A stretch of DNA of 63,550 nt, taken from the NCBI RefSeq assembly GCF_016862115.1, contig NZ_BOMI01000043.1:1-63550 (forward strand), in the 5' to 3' direction. A program made the position numbers and the translations under genes. Source of the DNA: Paractinoplanes deccanensis. GTDB taxonomy: Bacteria; Actinomycetota; Actinomycetes; Mycobacteriales; Micromonosporaceae. The notes under the pieces were generated by a model, which was not told the origin of the DNA, ran no database searches, and saw only the letters and a program-made list of their open reading frames with translations. Of the stretch, positions 7,788 through 15,468 are shown in pieces; the first letter of the stretch is position 1; the number at the start of each line of letters is the position of its first letter.

Positions 7788-8588
7788 TCATGTCGTTCGG
7801 TGACGGCCGATCGGGACGATCATCGGCGTCTCCGAGACGGGGTCCGGGACCACGCGGCAGCGGATCCCGAACACATCGGTGACCACCTCCTCGGTCAGGA
7901 CCTCCGTGGGTGCACCCGCCGTGACCACCGCCCCGTCCTTCATGACCACCAGGTGGTCCGCATAACGGCAGGCCAGGTTGAGCTCGTGCAACACGATCAC
8001 CACGGTCGTGCCCTCGGCCTCGTTCAGGTCGGTCAGCACGTCCAGCACCTCGACCTGATGACTCACGTCCAGGTACGTCGTCGGCTCGTCCAGCAGCAGC
8101 ACCCCGGTCCGCTGCGCCAGCGCCATGGCGATCCACACCCGCTGACGCTGGCCCCCGGAGAGCTCGTCGACAGAGCGCGCCGCGAGAGAAAGGGTCCCCG
8201 TAGCCGTCAGCGCCGCCGTGACCGCCTCATCGTCCTGGCTGCTCCATCGCCGGAACCACCCTTGATGCACGTGCCGTCCACGGCTCACCAGGTCCGTCAC
8301 CGTGATGCCGTCCGGCGCGATCGGCCCCTGCGGCAAGATCCCCAACCGCAGCGCCACCTCCCGGCTGGCCAGCGAATGGATCGACTTGCCGTCCAGCAGC
8401 ACCGAACCCGACGTGGGCGGCAGCAGCCGGGCCAAGCCGCGCAGGAACGTCGACTTCCCGCAGGCGTTGGGCCCGATGATGATGGTGACCTTGCCGGTGG
8501 GGATGGGCAGCGTGAGGTCGCGCACCACAGCGCGGTCGTCGTAGCCGAGGGACAGAGCGGAAGCGGCGAGCGTGGATGGGCCCTGCAT
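7788..8588 (-). CDS. Iron-siderophore ABC transporter, ATP-binding protein (FepC/FecE type)
   Basis: A 266-residue ATPase. Walker A is G39-P-N-A-C-G-K45-S-T, the signature L-S-G-G-Q is at 143-147, Walker B L-L-L-D-E-P-T is at 164-170 and the switch His is in V-L-H-E-L-N near 201. The R-G-R-H-x-H stretch about 103-108 is typical of siderophore and B12 importer ATPases. It powers uptake of a ferric siderophore through the two permeases encoded just upstream. It is the last gene of the operon binding protein - permease - permease - ATPase, separated from the previous gene by three bases. Confidence 0.95.
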   Translation of the reverse strand: MQGPSTLAASALSLGYDDRAVVRDLTLPIPTGKVTIIIGPNACGKSTFLRGLARLLPPTSGSVLLDGKSIHSLASREVALRLGILPQGPIAPDGITVTDLVSRGRHVHQGWFRRWSSQDDEAVTAALTATGTLSLAARSVDELSGGQRQRVWIAMALAQRTGVLLLDEPTTYLDVSHQVEVLDVLTDLNEAEGTTVVIVLHELNLACRYADHLVVMKDGAVVTAGAPTEVLTEEVVTDVFGIRCRVVPDPVSETPMIVPIGRHRTT

Positions 8589-8591
8589 GTG

Positions 8592-9617
8592 TCAGCCTCC
8601 TCGGCCGGTGCGGTTTGCGGTGGCCAGGAGCCACAAGAGGTACGGGGCGCCGATCACGCCCGTGATGACGCCTACCGGGTACTGGCGCGCGCCGAGCAGG
8701 TGGGAGCCGATGAAGTCGGCCACCAGGACCAGCAGCGCGCCGACGAGGCCGGCCTGCAGCAGCACCGGGCGGCCGCCGCCGACCAGGCGTACGGCGATGG
8801 GGCCGGACATGAACGCGACGAACGCGATCGGGCCGGCGGCCGCGGTGGCCATGCCGGCGAGGATCACGGCGGTGAGCAGGAGCAGCATGCGGGACGTCTC
8901 CACCCGTACGCCGAAGGCCTTTGCCAGATCGTCGCCCAGTTGCAGGCCGGAGAGGGTGCGGCCCAGCATCAGCGCGGCCGGCAGGAGGATCACGAGCGCG
9001 ATGAACAGGGGGACGATCTGCGCCCACGTACGGCCGTTCACGCTGCCCGTCAGCCAGATCAGGGCCTCGGCGGCGACCTTCACGTCCGACCGGGTGAGGA
9101 TGAACGACGTGATGCTGGTCAGGGCCGTGCCGACGCCGATGCCGACCAGGATGAGGCGGTAGCCGCCGACGCCTTTCTGCCAGGAGAGCGCGTAGATCAC
9201 GATTGCCGTGATCAGCGCGCCGATCAGGCCGATGACCGAGACGAACGAGCCTGAATAGCCGCCCACCAGGACCGCCAGGACCGCGGCCGTGGTGGCGCCC
9301 TGGGCGACGCCGATGACGTCGGGGCTGGCCAGGGGGTTGCGCAGCAGCTGCTGGAAGATGGCGCCGGACAGGCCGAACGCGAGGCCGGCCAGCGCGGAGA
9401 CCGACGCTCGGGGCAGGCGCAGCGAGTGCATGATGTAGTCGACGCCGGCGGGGGTGGGCAGGCCGAGCAGCGAGCGGACCACGTCGGGCAGCGAGATCTG
9501 GAAGTCGCCGTACGACAGGGTCAGCGCGAACATCGCGAGCACGGCGGTGAGCAGGATCAAGGAGACGCGGCGAGCCCTCGACGATTCCCGGCGGCGCGTG
9601 GCGGCAACAACACTCAT
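8592..9617 (-). CDS. FecCD-family siderophore permease (second subunit)
   Basis: A 341-residue integral membrane protein of the FecCD/BtuC type with about nine to ten hydrophobic segments. Visible family marks are L-R-L-P-R near residue 68, G-L-A-F-G-L-S-G-A-I-F-Q-Q-L-L-R-N-P-L-A-S-P near 77-99 and the cytoplasmic coupling loop V-G-A-P-Y-L-L-W-L-L near the end. It pairs with the permease encoded at 9614-10633 to form the channel for a ferric siderophore. The two genes overlap by 4 bp, showing translational coupling. Substrate identity cannot be read from sequence. Confidence 0.95.
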   Translation of the reverse strand: MSVVAATRRRESSRARRVSLILLTAVLAMFALTLSYGDFQISLPDVVRSLLGLPTPAGVDYIMHSLRLPRASVSALAGLAFGLSGAIFQQLLRNPLASPDVIGVAQGATTAAVLAVLVGGYSGSFVSVIGLIGALITAIVIYALSWQKGVGGYRLILVGIGVGTALTSITSFILTRSDVKVAAEALIWLTGSVNGRTWAQIVPLFIALVILLPAALMLGRTLSGLQLGDDLAKAFGVRVETSRMLLLLTAVILAGMATAAAGPIAFVAFMSGPIAVRLVGGGRPVLLQAGLVGALLVLVADFIGSHLLGARQYPVGVITGVIGAPYLLWLLATANRTGRGG

Positions 9618-10633
9618 AGCTCGGCCAGCCTCCGCCGACGGGCGAGGATGACGAAGACCGGCGCGCCGATGATCGCCGTGACGATGCCGACCTGCACCTC
9701 GCCGGGGCGGGCCACGACCCGGCCGAGCACGTCGGCCAGGAGCAGCAGCAGCGGCGCGAGCAGCATCGAGTACGGCAGCATCCAGCGGTGATCCGGCCCG
9801 GTGATCGCGCGCGCGACGTGCGGGATCATCAGGCCGATGAAGACGATGGGGCCGGCCATCGAGGTGGCCGTGCCGCAGAGCAGGACGATCGCGAGGCCGG
9901 CGATCAGGCGGGCCACCAGGACGTTCTGGCCGAACGAGGTGGCGACGTCATCGCCGAGCGCCAGCGCGTTCAGGGCCCGCGCCGACGCGAAGGCCAGGAG
10001 CGCCCCGGCGAGAAGGAACGGCAGCGACTGCACGACCACGTCGCTGCCGCGGTTCGCCAGCGAGCCGACCTGCCAGAACCGGAACTGGTCGAACGTGTCG
10101 ACGTCGGTGAGCAGCACGGCCGTCGTGAACGACGTGAGCGCCGCGGTGACCGCCGCGCCCGCGAGGGCCAGCTTGATCGGGGTGGCGCCGCCGCGGCCGA
10201 TCGAGCCGATCGTGTAGACGAGCACCGAGGTGATGGCGGCGCCGGCGAAGCCGAACCACACGTACCCGGTCAGGGTCGTGACGCCGAACAGGCTGATCGC
10301 GATCACGACGAACAGGCCGGCGCCGGCGTTCACGCCGAGGATGCCGGGGTCGGCCAGGGGATTGCGGGTGACGCCCTGGATCAGGGTGCCGGCCAGGCCG
10401 AACGCGGCGCCGGCGAGCAGGCCGACGAACGTACGGGGAATGCGTGACTGGGTGATGATCAGGTCGTCGCGTGCCCCTGAGTCAGGGTTGGCCAGCGCGT
10501 GCATGACCGTGCCGAACGGGATGTCGCGGGCGCCGACCGCCAGGCTGAGCAGGGCCGCGCCGGCGAGGGCCACCGCGATCACCACCAGTCCGGTGGTGAG
10601 CACGGTGGCCCTGCGGTGGCGGGTCTCCGTCAC
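9614..10633 (-). CDS. FecCD-family siderophore permease (first subunit)
   Basis: A 339-residue membrane protein starting at a GTG (10633) five bases after the binding-protein stop; longer upstream readings are out-of-frame shadow of that gene. Like its partner it has the FecCD marks S-R-I-P-R-T-F-V-G, G-A-A-F-G-L-A-G-T-L-I-Q-G-V-T-R-N-P-L-A-D-P and a terminal I-G-A-P-V-F-V-I-L motif that contacts the ATPase. About nine transmembrane segments. The R-N-P-L-A segment is shared with its partner, showing an ancient duplication. Expression should follow the IdeR-type box upstream of the operon. Confidence 0.95.
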   Translation of the reverse strand: MTETRHRRATVLTTGLVVIAVALAGAALLSLAVGARDIPFGTVMHALANPDSGARDDLIITQSRIPRTFVGLLAGAAFGLAGTLIQGVTRNPLADPGILGVNAGAGLFVVIAISLFGVTTLTGYVWFGFAGAAITSVLVYTIGSIGRGGATPIKLALAGAAVTAALTSFTTAVLLTDVDTFDQFRFWQVGSLANRGSDVVVQSLPFLLAGALLAFASARALNALALGDDVATSFGQNVLVARLIAGLAIVLLCGTATSMAGPIVFIGLMIPHVARAITGPDHRWMLPYSMLLAPLLLLLADVLGRVVARPGEVQVGIVTAIIGAPVFVILARRRRLAEL

Positions 10634-10638
10634 GTGGG

Positions 10639-11637
10639 TCAGCCGAGAGCGCCGGCCAGCAGCGGGGTGACCTTGTCGATCGCGTACGACAGGCCGCCGA
10701 CCGAGTTGCTCGAGAACGCCGTTGAGATGTCCTTGTTGTCCATGTAAGCGACGTGGCCGGCCTTGACCGACGGCACGGCCTGGAAGATCTTGTCGCTCTT
10801 CACCTGGTCGAGCGTGGCCTGGATGAGGAAGACGACGGTGACGTCGGCGTCCGCCAGGTCGAGCTGCTCGTTGGAGAGCGGGATGTAGAAGTTGTTGGTC
10901 TTCAGCTTCTCGATCGCCGGGGCGTTCTTGAATCCGAGCTTCTGGAGGAAGTCCACGCGGCCGTCGCCCGAGACGTACGCGCCCCAGCCGTCGCCGGTGC
11001 GGGCGACCGCGGAGGCGGTGGCGCCGTTGAACTTCGGGTTGGCCTGGGCGGTCGAGGTGAACTTGGCGTCCAGGTCGCTCTTGAGCTTGGCGGCCTCGGT
11101 CTGCTTGCCGAGCGCCTTGCCGATCATGTCGAGCTGCTGCTCCCAGGTGGTCAGGTACTGCTCGCCGCCCTTGGGCACGTCGACCACCGGCACGCCCAGC
11201 TTGGCGAGCTGGTCGTAGCGGGTCTTCTCGCCGCTCGAACGGGTGTCGAGGATCAGGTCGGGCTTGAGCGCCGCGACCTGCTCCATGTCGATCTCGAGGG
11301 TGCCGAGCAGCTTCGGCGCGGTCGTGTACTTGCCGGTGTTCCACGGGCCCTGCCCGTCGCCGCCGAGCGCCATCCAGTCGGACGCCCCGACCGGCTGAAC
11401 GCCGAGGGACAGCGCGACGTCGGCATCGCTCCATCCCAGGGCCACCACGCGGGAGGGCTGCTTGGAGATCGTCACGTCGCCGAACGCCGTCGGAATCGTG
11501 ACCGGGAACTGCGCGGCGGCCGTGGACGACGCGGCGGGCTCGGACGAGTCGTCCGTGCCGGTGGTCGAGCAGCCCGCGAGGGCGACCGCGGCGCTCAGGA
11601 TGGCGACCGGCAGCAACCGGCCAAGCGTGAGACGCAT
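10639..11637 (-). CDS. Siderophore-binding lipoprotein
   Basis: A 332-residue substrate-binding protein with a lipoprotein signal: hydrophobic helix then L-A-G-C23, so it is lipid-anchored to the outer face of the membrane. The mature part opens with a Ser/Thr/Ala linker, then A-F-G-D-V-T-I, P-S-R-V-V-A-L-G-W-S-D-A-D, L-K-P-D-L-I-L-D-T-R and a long backbone helix, as in FepB/FhuD-class (cluster A-II) binding proteins. It captures a ferric siderophore and docks on the two permeases. First gene of the importer operon, with an IdeR/DtxR-like box 20 bases before the start. Confidence 0.94.
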   Translation of the reverse strand: MRLTLGRLLPVAILSAAVALAGCSTTGTDDSSEPAASSTAAAQFPVTIPTAFGDVTISKQPSRVVALGWSDADVALSLGVQPVGASDWMALGGDGQGPWNTGKYTTAPKLLGTLEIDMEQVAALKPDLILDTRSSGEKTRYDQLAKLGVPVVDVPKGGEQYLTTWEQQLDMIGKALGKQTEAAKLKSDLDAKFTSTAQANPKFNGATASAVARTGDGWGAYVSGDGRVDFLQKLGFKNAPAIEKLKTNNFYIPLSNEQLDLADADVTVVFLIQATLDQVKSDKIFQAVPSVKAGHVAYMDNKDISTAFSSNSVGGLSYAIDKVTPLLAGALG

Positions 11638-11656
11638 CGAGACTCCAGTGAGAGGG

Positions 11657-11675
11657 AAAGGTGAGCCTAACCTAA
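11657..11675 (-). promoter_or_regulatory. IdeR/DtxR-type iron box
   Basis: The 19 bases AAAGGTGAGCCTAACCTAA match the actinobacterial IdeR/DmdR consensus at 15 of 19 positions, with the right half (CCTAACCTAA) perfect. It lies 20 bp upstream of the siderophore-binding protein gene, where an iron-loaded repressor would block transcription. Confidence 0.85.
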
Positions 11676-11723
11676 TGGGATATACCCGATTCTCAAGCTG
11701 GAGAAAGACAACTCACAACGGCG

Positions 11724-13877
11724 TCACTCTTTGATGCCGGCATTGTGTACGGCGGGTACACGCAGTAGCCGCCGCACGGGCACGATCGTCGTGATCACGG
11801 CCAGCGCCGTCGTCCCGCCGAGCACGGCAAGCCACCCCATCGGCGGTACGTAGGGAACGGCGTGACCGGTCACCGCGTGCACCACGGCGGTCAGCGTGAT
11901 CGCGGCGATCACACCGCCGATGGTGAGCGCGGCCCCGAGCAGGCCCACCTGTTCCGCGTTGACCATGCGCCGCACCTGCCGGCGGGTCACCCCGGTCAGC
12001 TGGAGCACGGCCAGTTCCCGCTTGCGGGCGAGCGCGGCCATGACCATCGTGTTGCCGGCGGCGAGCGCGGCGTAGCCGACCATCACGCCGATGAGCAGCT
12101 TGTTCAGCCACGCGCCGATGGCCAGGTCGCGGCTCAGCTGCCCGGTCAGCTCCGACGCCGGCACCAGCGTGGCGCCGGGAAGCCGCACGGCCTCGCCGCG
12201 GACGAGCACCTGGTCGTCGGGGCCGGCGACGAGCGGGCGGGGGAGCAGCGCGTCGGCGATGCCCAGGCCACGGTCGTAGATCGCCACCACCCGCAGCGTG
12301 ACCTGGCGGCCGTCGGGCAGCCACATCTTGGCGTCGTCGCCGAGCTTCCAGCCGGAGGAGTCCGCCCTGATGCGGGAGAGCGCGACGCTGTTCCCGCGCA
12401 GCTCGGCGAGGTTTCCTTCGCGGACTCCGGGGTCCATGGTGGACGTCAGGTCGTTCGCGTCGACCGCCTTGGCCGTGGCCGGCTCGGCGCCATCGAAGAT
12501 CGGCACGACCACGGACGTGGTGCGCACGCCGGTCGCCGCCTCGACGCCCGGCATCCGCCGGATCCCGGCCGCCGCGTCGGCCGGCAGGGAGCCGAGCAGT
12601 GCGTAGTCGGCGGTCAGGCCGTCGCGACTCTGCGTGACGGTCTGCCGTTGCAGATTGTCCTGGAGGAACCACACGGAGCCCCCGAACCCGACGGCCAGCA
12701 CCAGCGCGGTCAGCACCGCGGACATGCCACGCGCGTTGGCCCTGAGGTTCGCCACGGCAAGATCCCCTGAGACACCCCAGGCCGTACGCAGCACAGGCGC
12801 GAGAACCCGGGCCGCCAGCGCGTTGATCCACGGGGCGAGCAGCGCCACCGCGATCACGAAGACGTAGAGCATGCCGACCGCGGAGGCCTGCGCCGCCAGC
12901 CCGCTCGCACCGACGGCGAACACCGTGGCGGCCACGCCCGAGCCGAGCATCAGCAGCCCGGCCACGAGGCGCACCTTGCCGCCGCGCGGCGGTTCCACCG
13001 CGATGTCGCCGAGCGCCTCGGCGGGACGGATGCCGCTGACCCGGCGCGCGGCGATGCGGGCGGCGATCACGGCGACGAGCAGGACGAGCAGGGTGGCGGC
13101 GGCAGCGGCGAGCGGCTGCCCCGTGATCGGGAAGCCGTCCGGAACGAAACCGCGGCCGACCAGCTGGTCGTGCACCCAGTTCGTGGCGACCAGGGCGGCC
13201 GGGACGCCGGCCACGGCGGCGGCCAGGGCGAGGACCGCCGACTCCGCCATGACGAGCCGGCGCACCTGGCGCGGGGTCGCGGCGATCGCCCGCAGCAGGG
13301 CCAGGTCGCGGCGGCGGTGCCGGACGGCGAGCCCGATCGTGCCGGTGACCACGAAGATGATCAGTAGCACCACGTAGCCGCCGAACGCGGAGCCGGCTTC
13401 GAGCAGGAGCGACCGGGCGTCACCCGCCTCGGACCGGTCGGCGAAGCCACGGTCGTCTCCCGCGTACGCCTCGACGCCGTTCTCCTTCGCCAGCCGCTCG
13501 ACGGCGTGGATCGATCGAGTCTGTACGCCGAAGGCGGCGACCCGGTCCGGCGAGGGACCGGGGAAGACCTGCACGCCGGTGACGCCGGGCAGGGCGCGAA
13601 GCTGCTCGCCGAGCGCGGTGGGCACGGTGCCCTCGGGCAGCGGCACGGTGGTGGTCGAGTTCTCGCCGTCGAACTCCTTGGTGACGATCTTGATCTGCCG
13701 GTGGGCGACCACGACATCGGCGGCGGCGTAGCGGCCCGGATCGGGCTTGTAGACGGCGGCCGAGACGATGAAAACGGACAAGGTCATGAGGATCATGACG
13801 CCGGCCGCGAGCGCGACGAGCGTGGCGGCCGAGGTGCCCGGGCGGTGGCGCAGCAGGCGCAGCGAAAGCTTCAGCAT
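11724..13877 (-). CDS. FtsX-like ABC transporter permease
   Basis: A 717-residue membrane protein. It opens with a cytoplasmic basic stretch (L-R-L-L-R-H-R-P-G-T) and one transmembrane helix, then an extracellular region, and has two FtsX/MacB-type domains of three or four helices, each carrying R-R-R-D-L-A-L-L-R-A-I-A-A-T-P-R-Q-V-R-R or the matching K-R-E-L-A-V-L-Q-L-T-G-V-T-R-R-Q-V-R-R motif that couples to the ATPase. Such transporters move lipids, peptides or antimicrobials, usually outward. It starts four bases after the ATPase stop, so the two form an exporter. The two-component genes upstream probably control it. Confidence 0.93.
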   Translation of the reverse strand: MLKLSLRLLRHRPGTSAATLVALAAGVMILMTLSVFIVSAAVYKPDPGRYAAADVVVAHRQIKIVTKEFDGENSTTTVPLPEGTVPTALGEQLRALPGVTGVQVFPGPSPDRVAAFGVQTRSIHAVERLAKENGVEAYAGDDRGFADRSEAGDARSLLLEAGSAFGGYVVLLIIFVVTGTIGLAVRHRRRDLALLRAIAATPRQVRRLVMAESAVLALAAAVAGVPAALVATNWVHDQLVGRGFVPDGFPITGQPLAAAAATLLVLLVAVIAARIAARRVSGIRPAEALGDIAVEPPRGGKVRLVAGLLMLGSGVAATVFAVGASGLAAQASAVGMLYVFVIAVALLAPWINALAARVLAPVLRTAWGVSGDLAVANLRANARGMSAVLTALVLAVGFGGSVWFLQDNLQRQTVTQSRDGLTADYALLGSLPADAAAGIRRMPGVEAATGVRTTSVVVPIFDGAEPATAKAVDANDLTSTMDPGVREGNLAELRGNSVALSRIRADSSGWKLGDDAKMWLPDGRQVTLRVVAIYDRGLGIADALLPRPLVAGPDDQVLVRGEAVRLPGATLVPASELTGQLSRDLAIGAWLNKLLIGVMVGYAALAAGNTMVMAALARKRELAVLQLTGVTRRQVRRMVNAEQVGLLGAALTIGGVIAAITLTAVVHAVTGHAVPYVPPMGWLAVLGGTTALAVITTIVPVRRLLRVPAVHNAGIKE

Positions 13878-13880
13878 GAG

Positions 13881-14627
13881 TCAGCCCGCCACACCGAGGG
13901 GGCGGCGGCCCAGCGAGGCCAGGATCTCGGCGATCCGGTCGGCGCCCGGCTGTGGCAGGTCGCGCACGATCCGCCCGTCGGCCAGCACCAGCACCCGATC
14001 GGCGTACGAGGCGGCGACGGGATCGTGCGTCACCATCACCACGGTCTGGCCATAATCGGTCACCGCCGACCGCAGCAGGGCCAACACCTCGGCGGCCGAC
14101 GCCGTGTCCAGCGCCCCCGTCGGTTCGTCGGCAAAGACGACATCCGGCCGTACGGCGAGAGCGCGCGCGATGGCCACCCGCTGCTGCTGCCCGCCGGACA
14201 GCTGCGCCGGCCGGTGCCGGAGCCGATCGCTCAGCCCGACCCGGGCCACCACTTCGGACACCCAGCGCGGATCGGGCAGCAGGCCGGAGAGCCGCCCCGG
14301 CAGCAGGATGTTCTCCTCGACGGTCAGCGCCCCGATGAGGTTGAACGCCTGAAAGACGAACCCGATCCGGTCGCGCCGCATCTCGGTCAGCTTGGTCTCG
14401 GAGAGCTTCGACAGCTCGGTGTCCCCGATCCACACCCGCCCCGAGGTGGGCCGATCCAGCCCCGCGGCGGTCTGCAGGAGAGTGCTCTTGCCCGACCCCG
14501 AGGGCCCCATGACCGCCGTGAAGGTCCCCCGCCCGAACGCCGCGTCCACTCCCGCAAGCGCCGTGACCTTCTGCCCGTCGGTGGCATATGTCCGAGTCAG
14601 CTGCTCGATCCTGATGACGTTCTCCAT
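13881..14627 (-). CDS. MacB/LolD-type ABC transporter ATP-binding protein
   Basis: A 248-residue ATPase; I use the ATG at 14627 ([10 protein letters not shown]) since the in-frame extension upstream has no family match. Walker A is G-P-S-G-S-G-K-S-T, the signature L-S-G-G-Q-Q-Q-R-V, Walker [13 protein letters not shown] and the switch His in V-T-H-D. The [10 protein letters not shown] and Q-x-F-N-L-I motifs are typical of the MacB/LolD subfamily, which drives FtsX-like permeases by mechanotransmission. A palindrome at 14686-14703 lies 59 bp upstream, in the gap after the response regulator gene. Confidence 0.94.
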   Translation of the reverse strand: MENVIRIEQLTRTYATDGQKVTALAGVDAAFGRGTFTAVMGPSGSGKSTLLQTAAGLDRPTSGRVWIGDTELSKLSETKLTEMRRDRIGFVFQAFNLIGALTVEENILLPGRLSGLLPDPRWVSEVVARVGLSDRLRHRPAQLSGGQQQRVAIARALAVRPDVVFADEPTGALDTASAAEVLALLRSAVTDYGQTVVMVTHDPVAASYADRVLVLADGRIVRDLPQPGADRIAEILASLGRRPLGVAG

Positions 14628-14685
14628 GCCGAAAACGCTATTTCCGCAGCTCACAGAGATCGATCCGGCTGGCTGGCCAATCCGG

Positions 14686-14703
14686 GGTACAGCAGGCTGT
14701 ACC
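14686..14703. promoter_or_regulatory. Palindrome between response regulator and ABC exporter genes
   Basis: GGTACAGC-AG-GCTGTACC is a perfect 8-bp inverted repeat with a two-base centre. It lies just past the stop of the NarL-type regulator and 59 bp before the ATPase start. It may be that regulator's operator; a T-less terminator is the alternative. Confidence 0.5.
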
Positions 14704-14714
14704 ACCAGCGCCCT

Positions 14715-15365
14715 TCAGCGGGCCGCCTCCAGGTAGCGGAGGACGGCGGTGACCCGGCGGTCGGCGCGGTCGTCGGGCGGCAGGTCGAGCTTGGCGAAGA
14801 TGCTGCGGATGTGTTTGTGCACCGCCCCTTCCGTGACGACGAGCTTCTCGGCGATCGCCGTGTTGCCCAGGCCCTCGGCCATCAGCGCCAGCACGTCCCG
14901 TTCGCGCGGGCTGAGCCGGGCCAGCGAGCTTTCCGGCCGCTGCCGCGCGAGCAGCAGCCCGACCACCTCGGGGTCGATCGCCGTGCCACCGTCGGCGACC
15001 CGGTGCAGCGCCACCAGGAACTCCTCGACCCGGCCGACCCGCTCCTTGAGCAGATAGCCGAGCTTCGCCGCCCCACCCGCCAGCAGGTCGGTGGCGAACG
15101 CCTGCTCCACATAGGCGGAAAGCACCAACACCGCCAGCCCGGGCCGCCGCCGCCGAGCCTCGACCGCCGCCACAATGCCCTCGTCGGTGTGCGTGGGCGG
15201 CATCCGCACGTCGACGATCGCCACGTCAGGCTGATGCTTCTCCACGGCCTCGAGAAACGGCTCCGGCGAATCGGTCGTCGCCACCACATCGAGCCCTTCG
15301 GCCCGCAGCAGCAGCGCCAGCCCTTCCCGCAGCAACGGGTCGTCCTCAGCAATCACGATCCGCAC
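14715..15365 (-). CDS. NarL/LuxR-type response regulator
   Basis: A 216-residue regulator starting at a GTG. The receiver domain (about 1-120) has the acidic pair E-D-D-P, the phosphoacceptor Asp in V-A-I-V-D-V-R-M-P-P and the late Lys in L-L-K-E. The C-terminal LuxR helix-turn-helix (about 150-216) reads L-S-P-R-E-R-D-V-L-A-L-M-A-E-G then N-T-A-I-A-E-K-L and T-V-x-x-H-type recognition helix. Phosphorylated by the kinase encoded upstream, it should bind DNA and control the adjacent ABC exporter. Its start region is part of a short duplication with the kinase 3' end, described among the findings. Confidence 0.93.
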   Translation of the reverse strand: MRIVIAEDDPLLREGLALLLRAEGLDVVATTDSPEPFLEAVEKHQPDVAIVDVRMPPTHTDEGIVAAVEARRRRPGLAVLVLSAYVEQAFATDLLAGGAAKLGYLLKERVGRVEEFLVALHRVADGGTAIDPEVVGLLLARQRPESSLARLSPRERDVLALMAEGLGNTAIAEKLVVTEGAVHKHIRSIFAKLDLPPDDRADRRVTAVLRYLEAAR

Positions 15366-15468
15366 GGCAGCGCCATCCCTTCAACCACCCCAACCCACTC
15401 CCTCGCGGCCCGCGGCAGCGGCACTCCTCCAACGCTCACAGCCGGCCGCGACCACGCCCCCGGAACGC

